Source: Bifidobacterium breve
GTDB lineage: Bacteria; Actinomycetota; Acidimicrobiia; Acidimicrobiales; Ilumatobacteraceae
NCBI GenBank assembly: GCA_943325435.2
Contig: CALPPK020000116.1
Coordinates: 1-5,393, forward strand
Reading direction: 5' to 3'
Length of the DNA stretch: 5,393 bases
Shown here one piece after another: positions 1 through 5,393 of the stretch. The notes beneath the pieces were generated by a model. That model saw nothing but the letters and a program-made list of their open reading frames with translations, searched no databases and was not told the DNA's origin. The position numbers were made by a program, and so were the translations under genes. Position 1 is the stretch's first letter, and each line of letters starts with the position of its first letter.

Positions 1-816
1 GCAGGTGTCGTACTTTGCGATGTTTGCTGGTGTGCCACCCAATGACTGTGCGTATGCGGTCCAACCTGCATCGTGAATGTATTGGTATCCAACATCTTTC
101 ATCCAGTCCTTGAGGACGTTCTTGTAGAAGTACGGCTCGGCTGTACCGAAACCCTGTTGGGTGTCTTTTCCGCCAGCAGCAATGAATGATGCTGGTGAAC
201 CGTCGTAGGTTCCGTCAACTTGCTTCTTGTCCAAAATGCCTGTTGCTGTGAAGTAGTCCATGTAAGCAGCGCCATCGAAATAGCGAACCTTTGCACCGGT
301 TGCCTTCAGATCAGCAATGGTCTTCACGTCTGGATATGTTGCTGGGTCCCACATGATGATCTGTGGGTTGATATTGAATGGTGCTACAACAGCAATTGTC
401 GGGAAGTCATCACCTGAGTGAGAAACCTGCTCGTCTGTGCTTGTGAAACCAAGAAGAATGCTCGGATCCTTGTAGAGCTCTGCAGTGACCTGGCTATAAC
501 CGATTGCTGGTCCACCCGCACGGATTTCAACCTTCACACCAGTGGTCTTGCCACCTGCCATAAGGTCACCGCTAACACGAAGCTTCTCTTTGTCAACTGT
601 GTAGCCAGGGCCAATGAGTTGGTAAAGGTTTCCGTGCTCTGCTTCTGGGTTCCAGTCTGTCTGCAATGAGACAGTTTCTGGACAACCAGCTGCGACAAGG
701 TCGACGCCGGTTGCAGCGGCTGCAGTTGTGTCGGGTGCAGCTGAATCGCTGCCACCGCACGCTGCAAGCGTGAGAGCTGCAATAATTGCAGTTGCTAGTA
801 GTGGTCTTTTTTTCAT
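1..816 (-). CDS. ABC transporter substrate-binding lipoprotein, NMT1/SsuA/TauA-like (C-terminus cut by window edge)
   Basis: The frame is open from the ATG at 816 to the window edge: 272 residues are visible and the C-terminus is missing. Residues 1-20 form a lipoprotein signal peptide: a charged start (MKKR), a hydrophobic stretch at 6-19, and lipobox L17-A18-A19-C20, so C20 should be lipidated and anchor the protein outside the membrane. A low-complexity Ala/Thr/Asp linker (about 21-38) follows. The body resembles the NMT1/THI5-type periplasmic-binding fold, with TDWNPEAEHGNLY at 53-65 and VEIRAGGPAIGYSQVTAELY near 96-115. Family members bind sulfonates, nitrate, taurine or thiamine-pyrimidine precursors; the ligand cannot be read from this sequence. 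The usual length is about 320-350 residues, so roughly a fifth is missing. It is the last visible gene of the transporter block, 36 bp after the permease, with its own good ribosome binding site. The family call is firm; the ligand is unknown. Confidence 0.88.
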   Translation of the reverse strand, partial: MKKRPLLATAIIAALTLAACGGSDSAAPDTTAAAATGVDLVAAGCPETVSLQTDWNPEAEHGNLYQLIGPGYTVDKEKLRVSGDLMAGGKTTGVKVEIRAGGPAIGYSQVTAELYKDPSILLGFTSTDEQVSHSGDDFPTIAVVAPFNINPQIIMWDPATYPDVKTIADLKATGAKVRYFDGAAYMDYFTATGILDKKQVDGTYDGSPASFIAAGGKDTQQGFGTAEPYFYKNVLKDWMKDVGYQYIHDAGWTAYAQSLGGTPANIAKYDTC

Positions 817-827
817 GGTTGGTTGTT

Positions 828-832
828 CTCCT
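828..832 (-). promoter_or_regulatory. Ribosome binding site of the binding-protein gene
   Basis: AGGAG lies 11 nt before the ATG at 816. The surrounding leader on the coding strand is A/C-rich and poor in self-complementary bases, so the site should be unpaired. This fits stronger translation of the binding protein than of the permease. It fixes the start, which the lipoprotein signal directly downstream supports. Confidence 0.75.
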
Positions 833-837
833 GGTAG

Positions 838-876
838 TTGGTGATGTGTGGGTCAGTGACCCCTATTGGTGATGTG
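838..876 (-). repeat. 11-bp direct repeats flanking a small hairpin at the permease/binding-protein junction
   Basis: CACATCACCAA (coding strand) occurs exactly at 866-876 and again at 838-848, a 28-bp period. Between the copies sits the inverted repeat GGGTCA-c-TGACCC (850-862), which overlaps the permease stop codon at 853-855. In RNA it could fold into about five base pairs, GGGUC/GACCC, with a three-base loop. The first repeat copy is coding (permease C-terminus), the second is in the spacer. No U-tract follows, so it is not a typical intrinsic terminator. A role in processing or stability of the intercistronic RNA is inference; chance is possible. Confidence 0.5.
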
Positions 877-1716
877 CCATTTTCCAATGGCTCTACGAGA
901 GACCCATCCGAAGAAGAGGAACACCACCAGACCTAGTGCGCTGGCAAGAATGATTGCTGTGATGAGTTCTGGACCCCACAGACGATTTCGGTAGACATCA
1001 ATTTGTGCGCCAATTCCGACAACTCCACCTTGACGGAAGTAAAAGTCACCGACAACTGCGCCGATAACCGCAAGACCAGCCGAGATACGCAGACCGACAA
1101 AAATGTTGGGAAGTGCTGCCGGGAATTGCAGTTTCACTAAGCGGGTCCATTTCGATGCGCCCTGCAAGGTAAACAACTCGTGTTGACTTTTGTCTGCAGA
1201 CAAAAGACCGAAGAGGGTGTTGCTGACGATCGGGAAGATGGCAATGAGTACTACAACTAACAATCGTTGAGTTTGTGTGCCGTCGATTAGCGCACGAATT
1301 AGTGGTGTCAACGCAAGAACTGGAGCGCTTTGTACGGCAACCAGGTAGGGCCATGTGGCGCGCTCGAGCCAGCGGCTTGAACTCATTAATACGGCGAGGC
1401 TCATACCCATCACAATTGTGATTCCGAGACCAAGTAACGCAACTTTTGCTGAATCCCAGAGCGACATGAGAATCGGTTGTAGACCACGACGTTCGCCCGA
1501 CTGCCATACAAAGAATCCCTCTTTGATTACCTTGTGAGGGGTTGGCAATAGGAAACGCTTTTGCTCTGGCAGCACAACGGTTGACAGTAAATACCACACT
1601 CCGATAAACACCAGGAACACGACAACAGGGCCTAGGTAGTCAGCGAAAGAGACCTTGTCTCGCTTGTCTGGAATTACTTCTTCAACAGGACTTGTAACAA
1701 CGTTTGAGGTGCTCAT
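853..1716 (-). CDS. ABC transporter permease, SsuC/TauC/ThiX-like
   Basis: A 287-residue inner-membrane permease of the BPD_transp_1 family. Hydrophobic segments lie at about 28-49, 91-112, 122-143, 151-173, 204-226 and 250-272, giving the six helices usual for this class. The ATPase-coupling EAA loop is at 180-203 (ELFTLQGASKW ... FPAALP), with the conserved Gly at 186 and the terminal LP. The length is normal for the family (250-290). I chose the ATG at 1716 rather than the in-frame GTG at 1755, because AGAGGAG sits 7 nt upstream of it and the GTG would overlap the ATPase by 43 bp. The start forms an ATGA overlap with the ATPase stop, implying translational coupling. Together with the ATPase and lipoprotein it makes a complete importer for a small organic ion or heterocycle; the exact substrate is not evident. 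Confidence 0.92.
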   Translation of the reverse strand: MSTSNVVTSPVEEVIPDKRDKVSFADYLGPVVVFLVFIGVWYLLSTVVLPEQKRFLLPTPHKVIKEGFFVWQSGERRGLQPILMSLWDSAKVALLGLGITIVMGMSLAVLMSSSRWLERATWPYLVAVQSAPVLALTPLIRALIDGTQTQRLLVVVLIAIFPIVSNTLFGLLSADKSQHELFTLQGASKWTRLVKLQFPAALPNIFVGLRISAGLAVIGAVVGDFYFRQGGVVGIGAQIDVYRNRLWGPELITAIILASALGLVVFLFFGWVSRRAIGKWHITNRGH

Positions 1717-2468
1717 TGGTGTGCTCCTCTGAGTGCATGCGAAATCTTTCCGCACAATTCACCAAACTCAGGTTCGTATCGAAGATCATGATTTCGCGGA
1801 TAAGCGAATGGCACATCAAATTCAGCAATGATTTTTCCGGGCCGTGCAGACATAACAAGAACCTTGGTCGACATGTAGACAGCCTCGGTAATTGAGTGCG
1901 TGATGAAGAGACCTGCAAAACCTTCGTGTTGGAACAAACGAAGAAGTTCGTCGTTCAAACGCTCCCGTGTGATTTCGTCGAGTGCTCCGAATGGCTCATC
2001 GAACAAAAACACTTTTGGCTTCATGACTAGTGAGCGCGCCAGTGAAGCACGCATACGCATTCCGCCAGAAAGTTGGCGAGGGTACTTGTCTTCAAAACCA
2101 CTAAGCCCAACAAGCTCAATCGCCTCTGCGGCAAGTTGATGTCTGTCGGCTTTCGGAAGTTTATGAAGCTCCGCAATTAGCTCTACATTGCGAGCAACCG
2201 TGCGCCATGGCATCAATGTTGCGTCTTGGAAGACATAGCCAATGCTGTTGCGGTCGATTGAACACGTACCGCCTGTGTTTGCCTCAAGGTTGGAAGCAAT
2301 CCGTAGAAGGGTTGACTTGCCGCATCCTGATGGACCAACAACTGTTACGAATTCGCCAGCATTGATTCCAAATGAAACATTGTCGAGGGCTTTTGTCCCG
2401 TCGTCAAAAGTCATTGAAACATTGTTAAAAGACAAGAGAGCGGAAGTGGATGCAGGTGCTTCACTCAT
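1713..2468 (-). CDS. ABC transporter ATP-binding protein, SsuB/TauB/ThiZ-like
   Basis: A 251-residue cytoplasmic ATPase that would power the adjacent permease. All nucleotide-binding motifs are present in order: Walker A GPSGCGKST at 45-53, Q-loop glutamine at 81, signature LSGGM at 133-137, Walker B VFLFDE at 153-158, D-loop ALDE at 162-165 and the switch histidine H191. The sequence MRMRASLARSLVMKPKV after the signature and the VFQDATLMPW stretch around 79-88 are typical of the nitrate/sulfonate/taurine subgroup. The ATG at 2468 is preferred to the upstream in-frame TTG at 2501: GGAG lies 9 nt before the ATG, whereas nothing convincing precedes the TTG, and the ABC domain needs no longer N-terminus. 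Its stop overlaps the permease start (ATGA). A 72-bp spacer separates it from the amidohydrolase upstream. Confidence 0.95.
   Translation of the reverse strand: MSEAPASTSALLSFNNVSMTFDDGTKALDNVSFGINAGEFVTVVGPSGCGKSTLLRIASNLEANTGGTCSIDRNSIGYVFQDATLMPWRTVARNVELIAELHKLPKADRHQLAAEAIELVGLSGFEDKYPRQLSGGMRMRASLARSLVMKPKVFLFDEPFGALDEITRERLNDELLRLFQHEGFAGLFITHSITEAVYMSTKVLVMSARPGKIIAEFDVPFAYPRNHDLRYEPEFGELCGKISHALRGAHQ
1724..1730 (-). promoter_or_regulatory. Strong ribosome binding site of the permease gene, inside the ATPase coding end
   Basis: AGAGGAG is placed 7 nt before the ATG at 1716 and lies within the last codons of the ATPase gene. It decides the permease start against the longer GTG alternative at 1755. 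Confidence 0.85.
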
Positions 2469-2477
2469 GATGATGGT

Positions 2478-2481
2478 CTCC
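2478..2481 (-). promoter_or_regulatory. Ribosome binding site of the ATPase gene
   Basis: GGAG lies 9 nt upstream of the ATG at 2468. It is the only good Shine-Dalgarno match near the candidate starts and supports the shorter, 251-residue ATPase. The rest of the 72-bp spacer (2469-2540) shows no clear terminator or promoter. Confidence 0.55.
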
Positions 2482-2540
2482 GTCGCACTCACAAGAAACA
2501 AGATAGGGCATAGTTAGGGTCGCCTGTGTCACGAAAAGGT

Positions 2541-3758
2541 TTACTTTCTGTTACGAATTTGATTATCGATTACGACGCCGCCATATACAACAATTCTGTC
2601 GGGGGGCCCCATCGCAATCGACTCACGAAGGTTAGTCGCTGGTATCGCTGTGAAATCTGCGGGTTCGCCAACTGCGAGAGAACTGGTGAATCCATGAACT
2701 GCTGTGTGAGCATTAGATGAGACCATCTGTAGGGCCTGTGCAGCTGTGACCTGTGCAGAAACCATGAGTAGTGAAGCGATTTCTAGAGGGTCGCCACGAC
2801 CCATCAAATTGAAAGGGTCCTGCAAGTTGTCCGCTCCGGCCGCCACAACGACACCGGCCTGTTGGAGCCTGTGGATAGGAGTGATTGCGCGAGCAGGTCG
2901 CGTTGAGACTCCACGTTCTTGAAGAAACAGATTGGTTTGAGGCAGAGCCGTGATCGTGATACCCGCGGCGCTGACCTTGGCTGCAATTCGGTCGATGTCG
3001 TGTTCCGGCCTCGTGGATAGCGAAACGCAATGACTTGCGTTCATCTGGTGTGACACATTGTCTCGAATCACGACATCTGCAAGATGTTCTAAATCACTCG
3101 AATCTGTCCGCATGTTTTCATCGGCATGCAAGTCAAGAGGCAGCTGTGAATCGATTGCGAGTCCGAGAAGGAATTCAACGGCACCACGAGGGTCTGGGTC
3201 GAGGTGCGGACATCCTCCGATGACATCAACACCTGCTGAAACTGCGTCACGGGCGAGTGCTTGACGTTCTTTGCCAGCTGTGCCTGTGAGTGGCCACTCC
3301 AAAAGCATGGCCACCTGTATGTCCATGAAATGCGAGCAGTTTTCCTTAACTTCCAAAAGGGCAAGGACAGATGACAGTCCACCTGAGAGCGTTGTATCTG
3401 CGTGGGTTCGTATGGAGGTGACACCGTTCTGGGACATCAACTTCACTGCACGTGTAGCTCGCTCAACAATGTCCTGGTGAGTGATAGTTGTGCGAACTTC
3501 TTCCAGCCCTCGAATTGCCCCCATGAGGTCTCCGGCTGGATTTGAGATTCGATCTGCGAGAAAAGCCTTGTCTAGGTGCGCATGTGGCTCAACAAAAGCT
3601 GACGACAGTACGTAACCGTTCAGATTGAACGTCTGATTGCTCACAATAGATGAACTATTTGTTGGACCAATCCAAGCGATGAGGCCCTTGTTTGTCGCTA
3701 CATCGACAATCGAGCCATCAATCAATTGTGCATTTGAAAAAAGGATTGAATCAGTCAC
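2541..3758 (-). CDS. CodA-like metal-dependent amidohydrolase (cytosine deaminase/cyclic amidohydrolase superfamily)
   Basis: A 405-residue cytoplasmic TIM-barrel hydrolase. The barrel metal motif PHAHLDKA is at 58-65 (H59, H61); HADE at 211-214 supplies H211 and the likely acid/base E214; SHC at 242-244 supplies H243; GADN at 308-311 supplies D310. From memory of E. coli cytosine deaminase (H61, H63, H214, E217, H246, D313), these sit at the same spacing, offset by two to three residues. The substrate-contacting FPQ stretch of that enzyme appears replaced by MLL (about 151-153), so cytosine deaminase activity is doubtful; related enzymes act on triazines and other cyclic amides. N- and C-terminal beta strands (about 1-50 and 360-400) form the usual flanking sandwich. 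The start is a GTG with only weak Shine-Dalgarno complementarity, 7 bp after the oxidoreductase stop, so translation is probably coupled. No longer in-frame start was found. Confidence 0.88.
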   Translation of the reverse strand: MTDSILFSNAQLIDGSIVDVATNKGLIAWIGPTNSSSIVSNQTFNLNGYVLSSAFVEPHAHLDKAFLADRISNPAGDLMGAIRGLEEVRTTITHQDIVERATRAVKLMSQNGVTSIRTHADTTLSGGLSSVLALLEVKENCSHFMDIQVAMLLEWPLTGTAGKERQALARDAVSAGVDVIGGCPHLDPDPRGAVEFLLGLAIDSQLPLDLHADENMRTDSSDLEHLADVVIRDNVSHQMNASHCVSLSTRPEHDIDRIAAKVSAAGITITALPQTNLFLQERGVSTRPARAITPIHRLQQAGVVVAAGADNLQDPFNLMGRGDPLEIASLLMVSAQVTAAQALQMVSSNAHTAVHGFTSSLAVGEPADFTAIPATNLRESIAMGPPDRIVVYGGVVIDNQIRNRK

Positions 3759-3766
3759 TAGTGACT
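3753..3766. repeat. Perfect 14-bp palindrome over the amidohydrolase start
   Basis: AGTCACTAGTGACT is fully self-complementary (arms 3753-3759 and 3760-3766). It covers the GTG start codon (3756-3758), the 7-bp intergenic gap and the last base of the oxidoreductase stop codon. In RNA a five-pair stem with a CUAG loop could sequester the start codon; in DNA it could be a dimeric protein site. Either role is inference. Confidence 0.45.
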
Positions 3767-4959
3767 TACACCAATGGTGACAAAGAAGGCAGCGGACGGC
3801 GATCCATTGTCTCGCCGAGTTTTGGCATTACTTCTTCTGCAACCATGTGTAACTGGTCTTTCATCTCTTGTCGAGTAAGTCCTGGCAAGTCAAAAAAGAT
3901 AATCAGATGTTTGAGGTCGAGAAGATCTCTCCAGAAACCGATGGTGTCAACAACATCGTCGACGGACCCAATCGCTTGAATTTTCTGGTCAATTGATTCC
4001 TGAACAGTAGGGCAATGGTCAAATGCAACTTTTGAACCATCAGGGTTTCTATAGCTCGCGAATCTTCCGTATGGGGCAAGGAAGCGACAGAACTCATCAT
4101 GTCCTGGCTTGCCCTTCTTCATGGCGGCTTCACGAGTTTTGCCAACATGAACGTTAAGAACAAGGCAGCGGTCGTCTCCGGGCGCTACAGGCTTGCCCAT
4201 GTCGTCACGAATCGCGGCGAACCTATTCCATTTATCTAATTGGCTATCAGCGTTCTGAAGCCAATACACAGCTTTGTGGCCAGCGCGGGGAACGTACTCG
4301 ATTGTCTCTGGTGAAGTAACAGGTTGAAAAATGTCGATACTTCTCTGCGGACGAGGAATGAGCGTGAGGTCGTCAACGTTCGAACCGCGATCTGGAATGT
4401 CTTCAGCCGGCAACGTGAAATGCTCGCCTTTGAATGAGAAACGTTCATTAGTCCATGCGCGTTTGATGATTTCCAGCGACTCTTCAAAGATTTGTCGGTT
4501 GATTCTGTCGTGCTCCGCTGACATGTCGTTGTCGCCAGAAGCCACCACTGTCCCAAGTGGCCATGCTTCACGGGGCACAGTGCCTCGACCAACTCCAAAT
4601 TCCATCCGCCCGCCCGTGATTATGTCAGCGATTGCGAAGTCCTCTGCAAGACGTAATGGATTCCATTGAGGAACAACGTTGAACATTTGTCCGAGTCGTA
4701 GATTCTTTGTTTGGCCCGCAAGGTGCTGACCAAACAGAATCAAGTTAGGAAGAACTTCGTAACCCTCGTATTGAAAGTGATGCTCTGTGAGCCACATGGT
4801 GTCGTATCCGAGTGAGTCGGCGGTGCGGGCCCATTCGACAAGATTTCTGTAGCACTCAATTACTGCGTCATTGTCGTAGCGACGCGATGTTGGAGTGACA
4901 GAGTCGCTTCCTGCATCAGGCATAGGAACTGTGCAGAAAAAATTTGTGTCAACTCTCAT
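3766..4959 (-). CDS. LLM-class flavin-dependent oxidoreductase (bacterial luciferase-like)
   Basis: A 397-residue soluble enzyme of the luciferase-like monooxygenase family (a TIM barrel using reduced FMN or, in some actinobacterial members, F420). Visible signatures are WLTEHHF at 56-62, the FNVVPQWNPLRLAEDFAIAD stretch at 93-112, and GGRMEFGVGRG at 116-126, followed by the long barrel-helix region (about 150-180) and the C-terminal strand/helix LIIFFDLPGLTRQEM at 352-366. Family members oxygenate or cleave C-N, C-S or C-C bonds; relatives include alkanesulfonate (SsuD), aminopolycarboxylate (NtaA/EmoA) and pyrimidine-ring (RutA) monooxygenases. The sequence alone does not say which bond is attacked. 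The length is within the usual 330-450 range. It is the first gene of the inferred operon. The start codon ATG at 4959 has only a weak Shine-Dalgarno (GGA), but a TANNNT element stands close upstream. Which cofactor it uses is undecided. Confidence 0.9.
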   Translation of the reverse strand: MRVDTNFFCTVPMPDAGSDSVTPTSRRYDNDAVIECYRNLVEWARTADSLGYDTMWLTEHHFQYEGYEVLPNLILFGQHLAGQTKNLRLGQMFNVVPQWNPLRLAEDFAIADIITGGRMEFGVGRGTVPREAWPLGTVVASGDNDMSAEHDRINRQIFEESLEIIKRAWTNERFSFKGEHFTLPAEDIPDRGSNVDDLTLIPRPQRSIDIFQPVTSPETIEYVPRAGHKAVYWLQNADSQLDKWNRFAAIRDDMGKPVAPGDDRCLVLNVHVGKTREAAMKKGKPGHDEFCRFLAPYGRFASYRNPDGSKVAFDHCPTVQESIDQKIQAIGSVDDVVDTIGFWRDLLDLKHLIIFFDLPGLTRQEMKDQLHMVAEEVMPKLGETMDRRPLPSLSPLV

Positions 4960-4965
4960 GTGTCC

Positions 4966-4971
4966 AAATTA
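4966..4971 (-). promoter_or_regulatory. Candidate -10 element for a leaderless oxidoreductase transcript
   Basis: TAATTT on the minus strand ends 6 nt before the ATG at 4959, the spacing at which transcription would begin on the start codon itself. That matches leaderless genes common in actinobacteria, and the weak Shine-Dalgarno fits. No convincing -35 box lies 16-18 nt upstream. A second, weaker arrangement is TTAACT at 5005-5010 with AACTAT 17 nt further down, which would give a short leader. Confidence 0.3.
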
Positions 4972-4987
4972 GTCCACAAATAGTTGG

Positions 4988-5019
4988 GACCAGCACTCGA
5001 CCAGTTAACTAGTTGTTAA
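4988..5019. repeat. Short direct repeat and palindrome upstream of the oxidoreductase gene
   Basis: GACCAG occurs at 4988-4993 and 4999-5004, an 11-bp period (about one helical turn). It is followed immediately by TTAAC-TAGTT-GTTAA (5005-5019), an inverted repeat with five-base arms that also contains the perfect palindrome AACTAGTT (5007-5014). All lie in the only gap that could carry the operon promoter, so they are candidate regulator sites. No regulator gene is in the window. Confidence 0.3.
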
Positions 5020-5023
5020 ATGT

Positions 5024-5393
5024 TCACCATAAATGGCGGGCTACAAACACGTCCTTCAGAGCCCTTGTGTCGTCGCTCATGATTCCGTCCACGCCCAAGT
5101 CGAGTAACCGACCAATTTCTAAGGGGTCATCTATCGTCCAGACATGCACCTGTATCCCTAGTCGATGTGCCCGGGAAATGCTCTTGCGTGTGACCACAGG
5201 TATTGGTCCTTGGCGAACAGGAACCTGCGCAATGAGAGCGTGCCGTGACGGATTCAGAGGGATTCCAGTGTTGCTACCCAGCACGAGGCGAACAACCTCT
5301 TGGGGCCCCATTGATGTGCACAGGCTGGATCCAAGCTCTGACCGAATATGACGTAGGCGTTTGTCGCTGAAACTTCCTATGCAGATTCGATCA
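5024..5393 (-). CDS. Glycerophosphodiester phosphodiesterase, C-terminal part (start beyond window edge)
   Basis: The frame is open from the right edge (first full codon 5390-5392) to the TGA at 5024: 122 residues of the C-terminal half are visible. An internal ATG at 5311 is not the real start, because family-like sequence continues upstream of it. Family marks are IGSFSDKRLRHIR near 5-17 of the fragment (the strand with the conserved SF pair) and HVWTIDDP at 83-90 followed by LLDLGVDGIMSDD at 96-108, the closing strands of the GDPD TIM barrel. Family members hydrolyse glycerophosphodiesters to glycerol 3-phosphate and an alcohol. The catalytic histidines and metal-binding acids of the N-terminal half are off the window, so activity cannot be judged. 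It ends 64 bp before the oxidoreductase and lies on the same strand, but a functional link is not evident; a separate transcription unit is likely. Confidence 0.85.
   Translation of the reverse strand, partial: DRICIGSFSDKRLRHIRSELGSSLCTSMGPQEVVRLVLGSNTGIPLNPSRHALIAQVPVRQGPIPVVTRKSISRAHRLGIQVHVWTIDDPLEIGRLLDLGVDGIMSDDTRALKDVFVARHLW

Noticed and set aside
850..862. Intrinsic transcription terminator after the permease
   Set aside because: The stem is only five to six base pairs and no run of T follows on the coding strand; the next gene starts 36 bp later with a good ribosome site.
1046..1597. A 183-residue open frame inside the permease gene, and similar long frames at 3089-3424, 4236-4598 and 4331-4669
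   Set aside because: They overlap well-supported family members in other frames, show no domain motifs and have irregular Cys/Arg/Ser-rich composition typical of shadow frames.
2026..2031. A third ACTAGT core, which could suggest a dispersed operator family with 3757-3762 and 5008-5013
   Set aside because: This copy is in the middle of the ATPase coding region and its flanks do not extend the symmetry; three hexamers in 5.4 kb is close to chance.
2469..2501. An 11-residue N-terminal extension of the ATPase from an in-frame TTG at 2501
   Set aside because: No Shine-Dalgarno precedes the TTG, while GGAG precedes the ATG at 2468, and the extension adds nothing typical of ABC ATPases.
2502..2540. 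A possible internal promoter before the ATPase gene (GTGACA at 2527-2532 on the minus strand)
   Set aside because: GTGACA resembles a -35 box, but no good -10 hexamer lies 16-18 bp downstream; the nearest, CCCTAT, is poor. Not supported as a feature.
2600..2613. GGGGCCCC palindrome, also found near 5302-5309
   Set aside because: Both copies lie inside coding sequence as Met-Gly-Pro codons (ATG GGG CCC) and are explained by that.
2541..4959. A Rut-type uracil degradation pathway, since RutA is an LLM enzyme
   Set aside because: No RutB-F homologues are visible, the amidohydrolase is CodA-like rather than an isochorismatase-type hydrolase, and the transporter is ABC rather than the RutG permease.

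Overview
This window is a compact, wholly minus-strand gene block, apparently from a bacterial chromosome. Base composition by eye is close to half G+C. The lipoprotein linker, the LLM-type oxidoreductase and a possibly leaderless start hint at a planktonic actinobacterium, but that is a low-confidence inference and no marker gene is present to settle it. I see no tRNA, rRNA, CRISPR, insertion sequence or prophage signal.

Read in the direction of transcription (high to low coordinates), the layout is as follows. (1) The C-terminal part of a glycerophosphodiester phosphodiesterase runs in from the right edge and stops at 5024. (2) A 64-bp intergenic gap (4960-5023) holds a candidate promoter, a short direct repeat and a palindrome. 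(3) An LLM-class flavin-dependent oxidoreductase lies at 3766-4959. (4) After only 7 bp comes a CodA-like metal-dependent amidohydrolase (2541-3758, GTG start). (5) After 72 bp comes an ABC transporter of the nitrate/sulfonate/taurine/thiamine-precursor class: ATPase (1713-2468), permease (853-1716, ATGA overlap with the ATPase) and a substrate-binding lipoprotein (start at 816, C-terminus cut by the left edge). No stretch of 300 bases lacks a gene.

The five genes from the oxidoreductase to the binding protein look like one uptake-and-breakdown unit. The lipoprotein captures a small organic compound, the permease and ATPase import it, and the oxidoreductase and amidohydrolase act on it in the cytoplasm. 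An LLM monooxygenase beside a cyclic-amide hydrolase/deaminase suggests a nitrogen-containing ring (pyrimidine-like, triazine-like or lactam-like) as substrate. The amidohydrolase keeps every metal and catalytic residue of cytosine deaminase that I can align, but not its substrate-binding FPQ motif, so the true substrate is probably not cytosine and remains unknown. The most noteworthy small-scale structures are at the gene junctions: a perfect 14-bp palindrome covering the amidohydrolase GTG start, and a hairpin flanked by exact 11-bp direct repeats at the permease/binding-protein junction.
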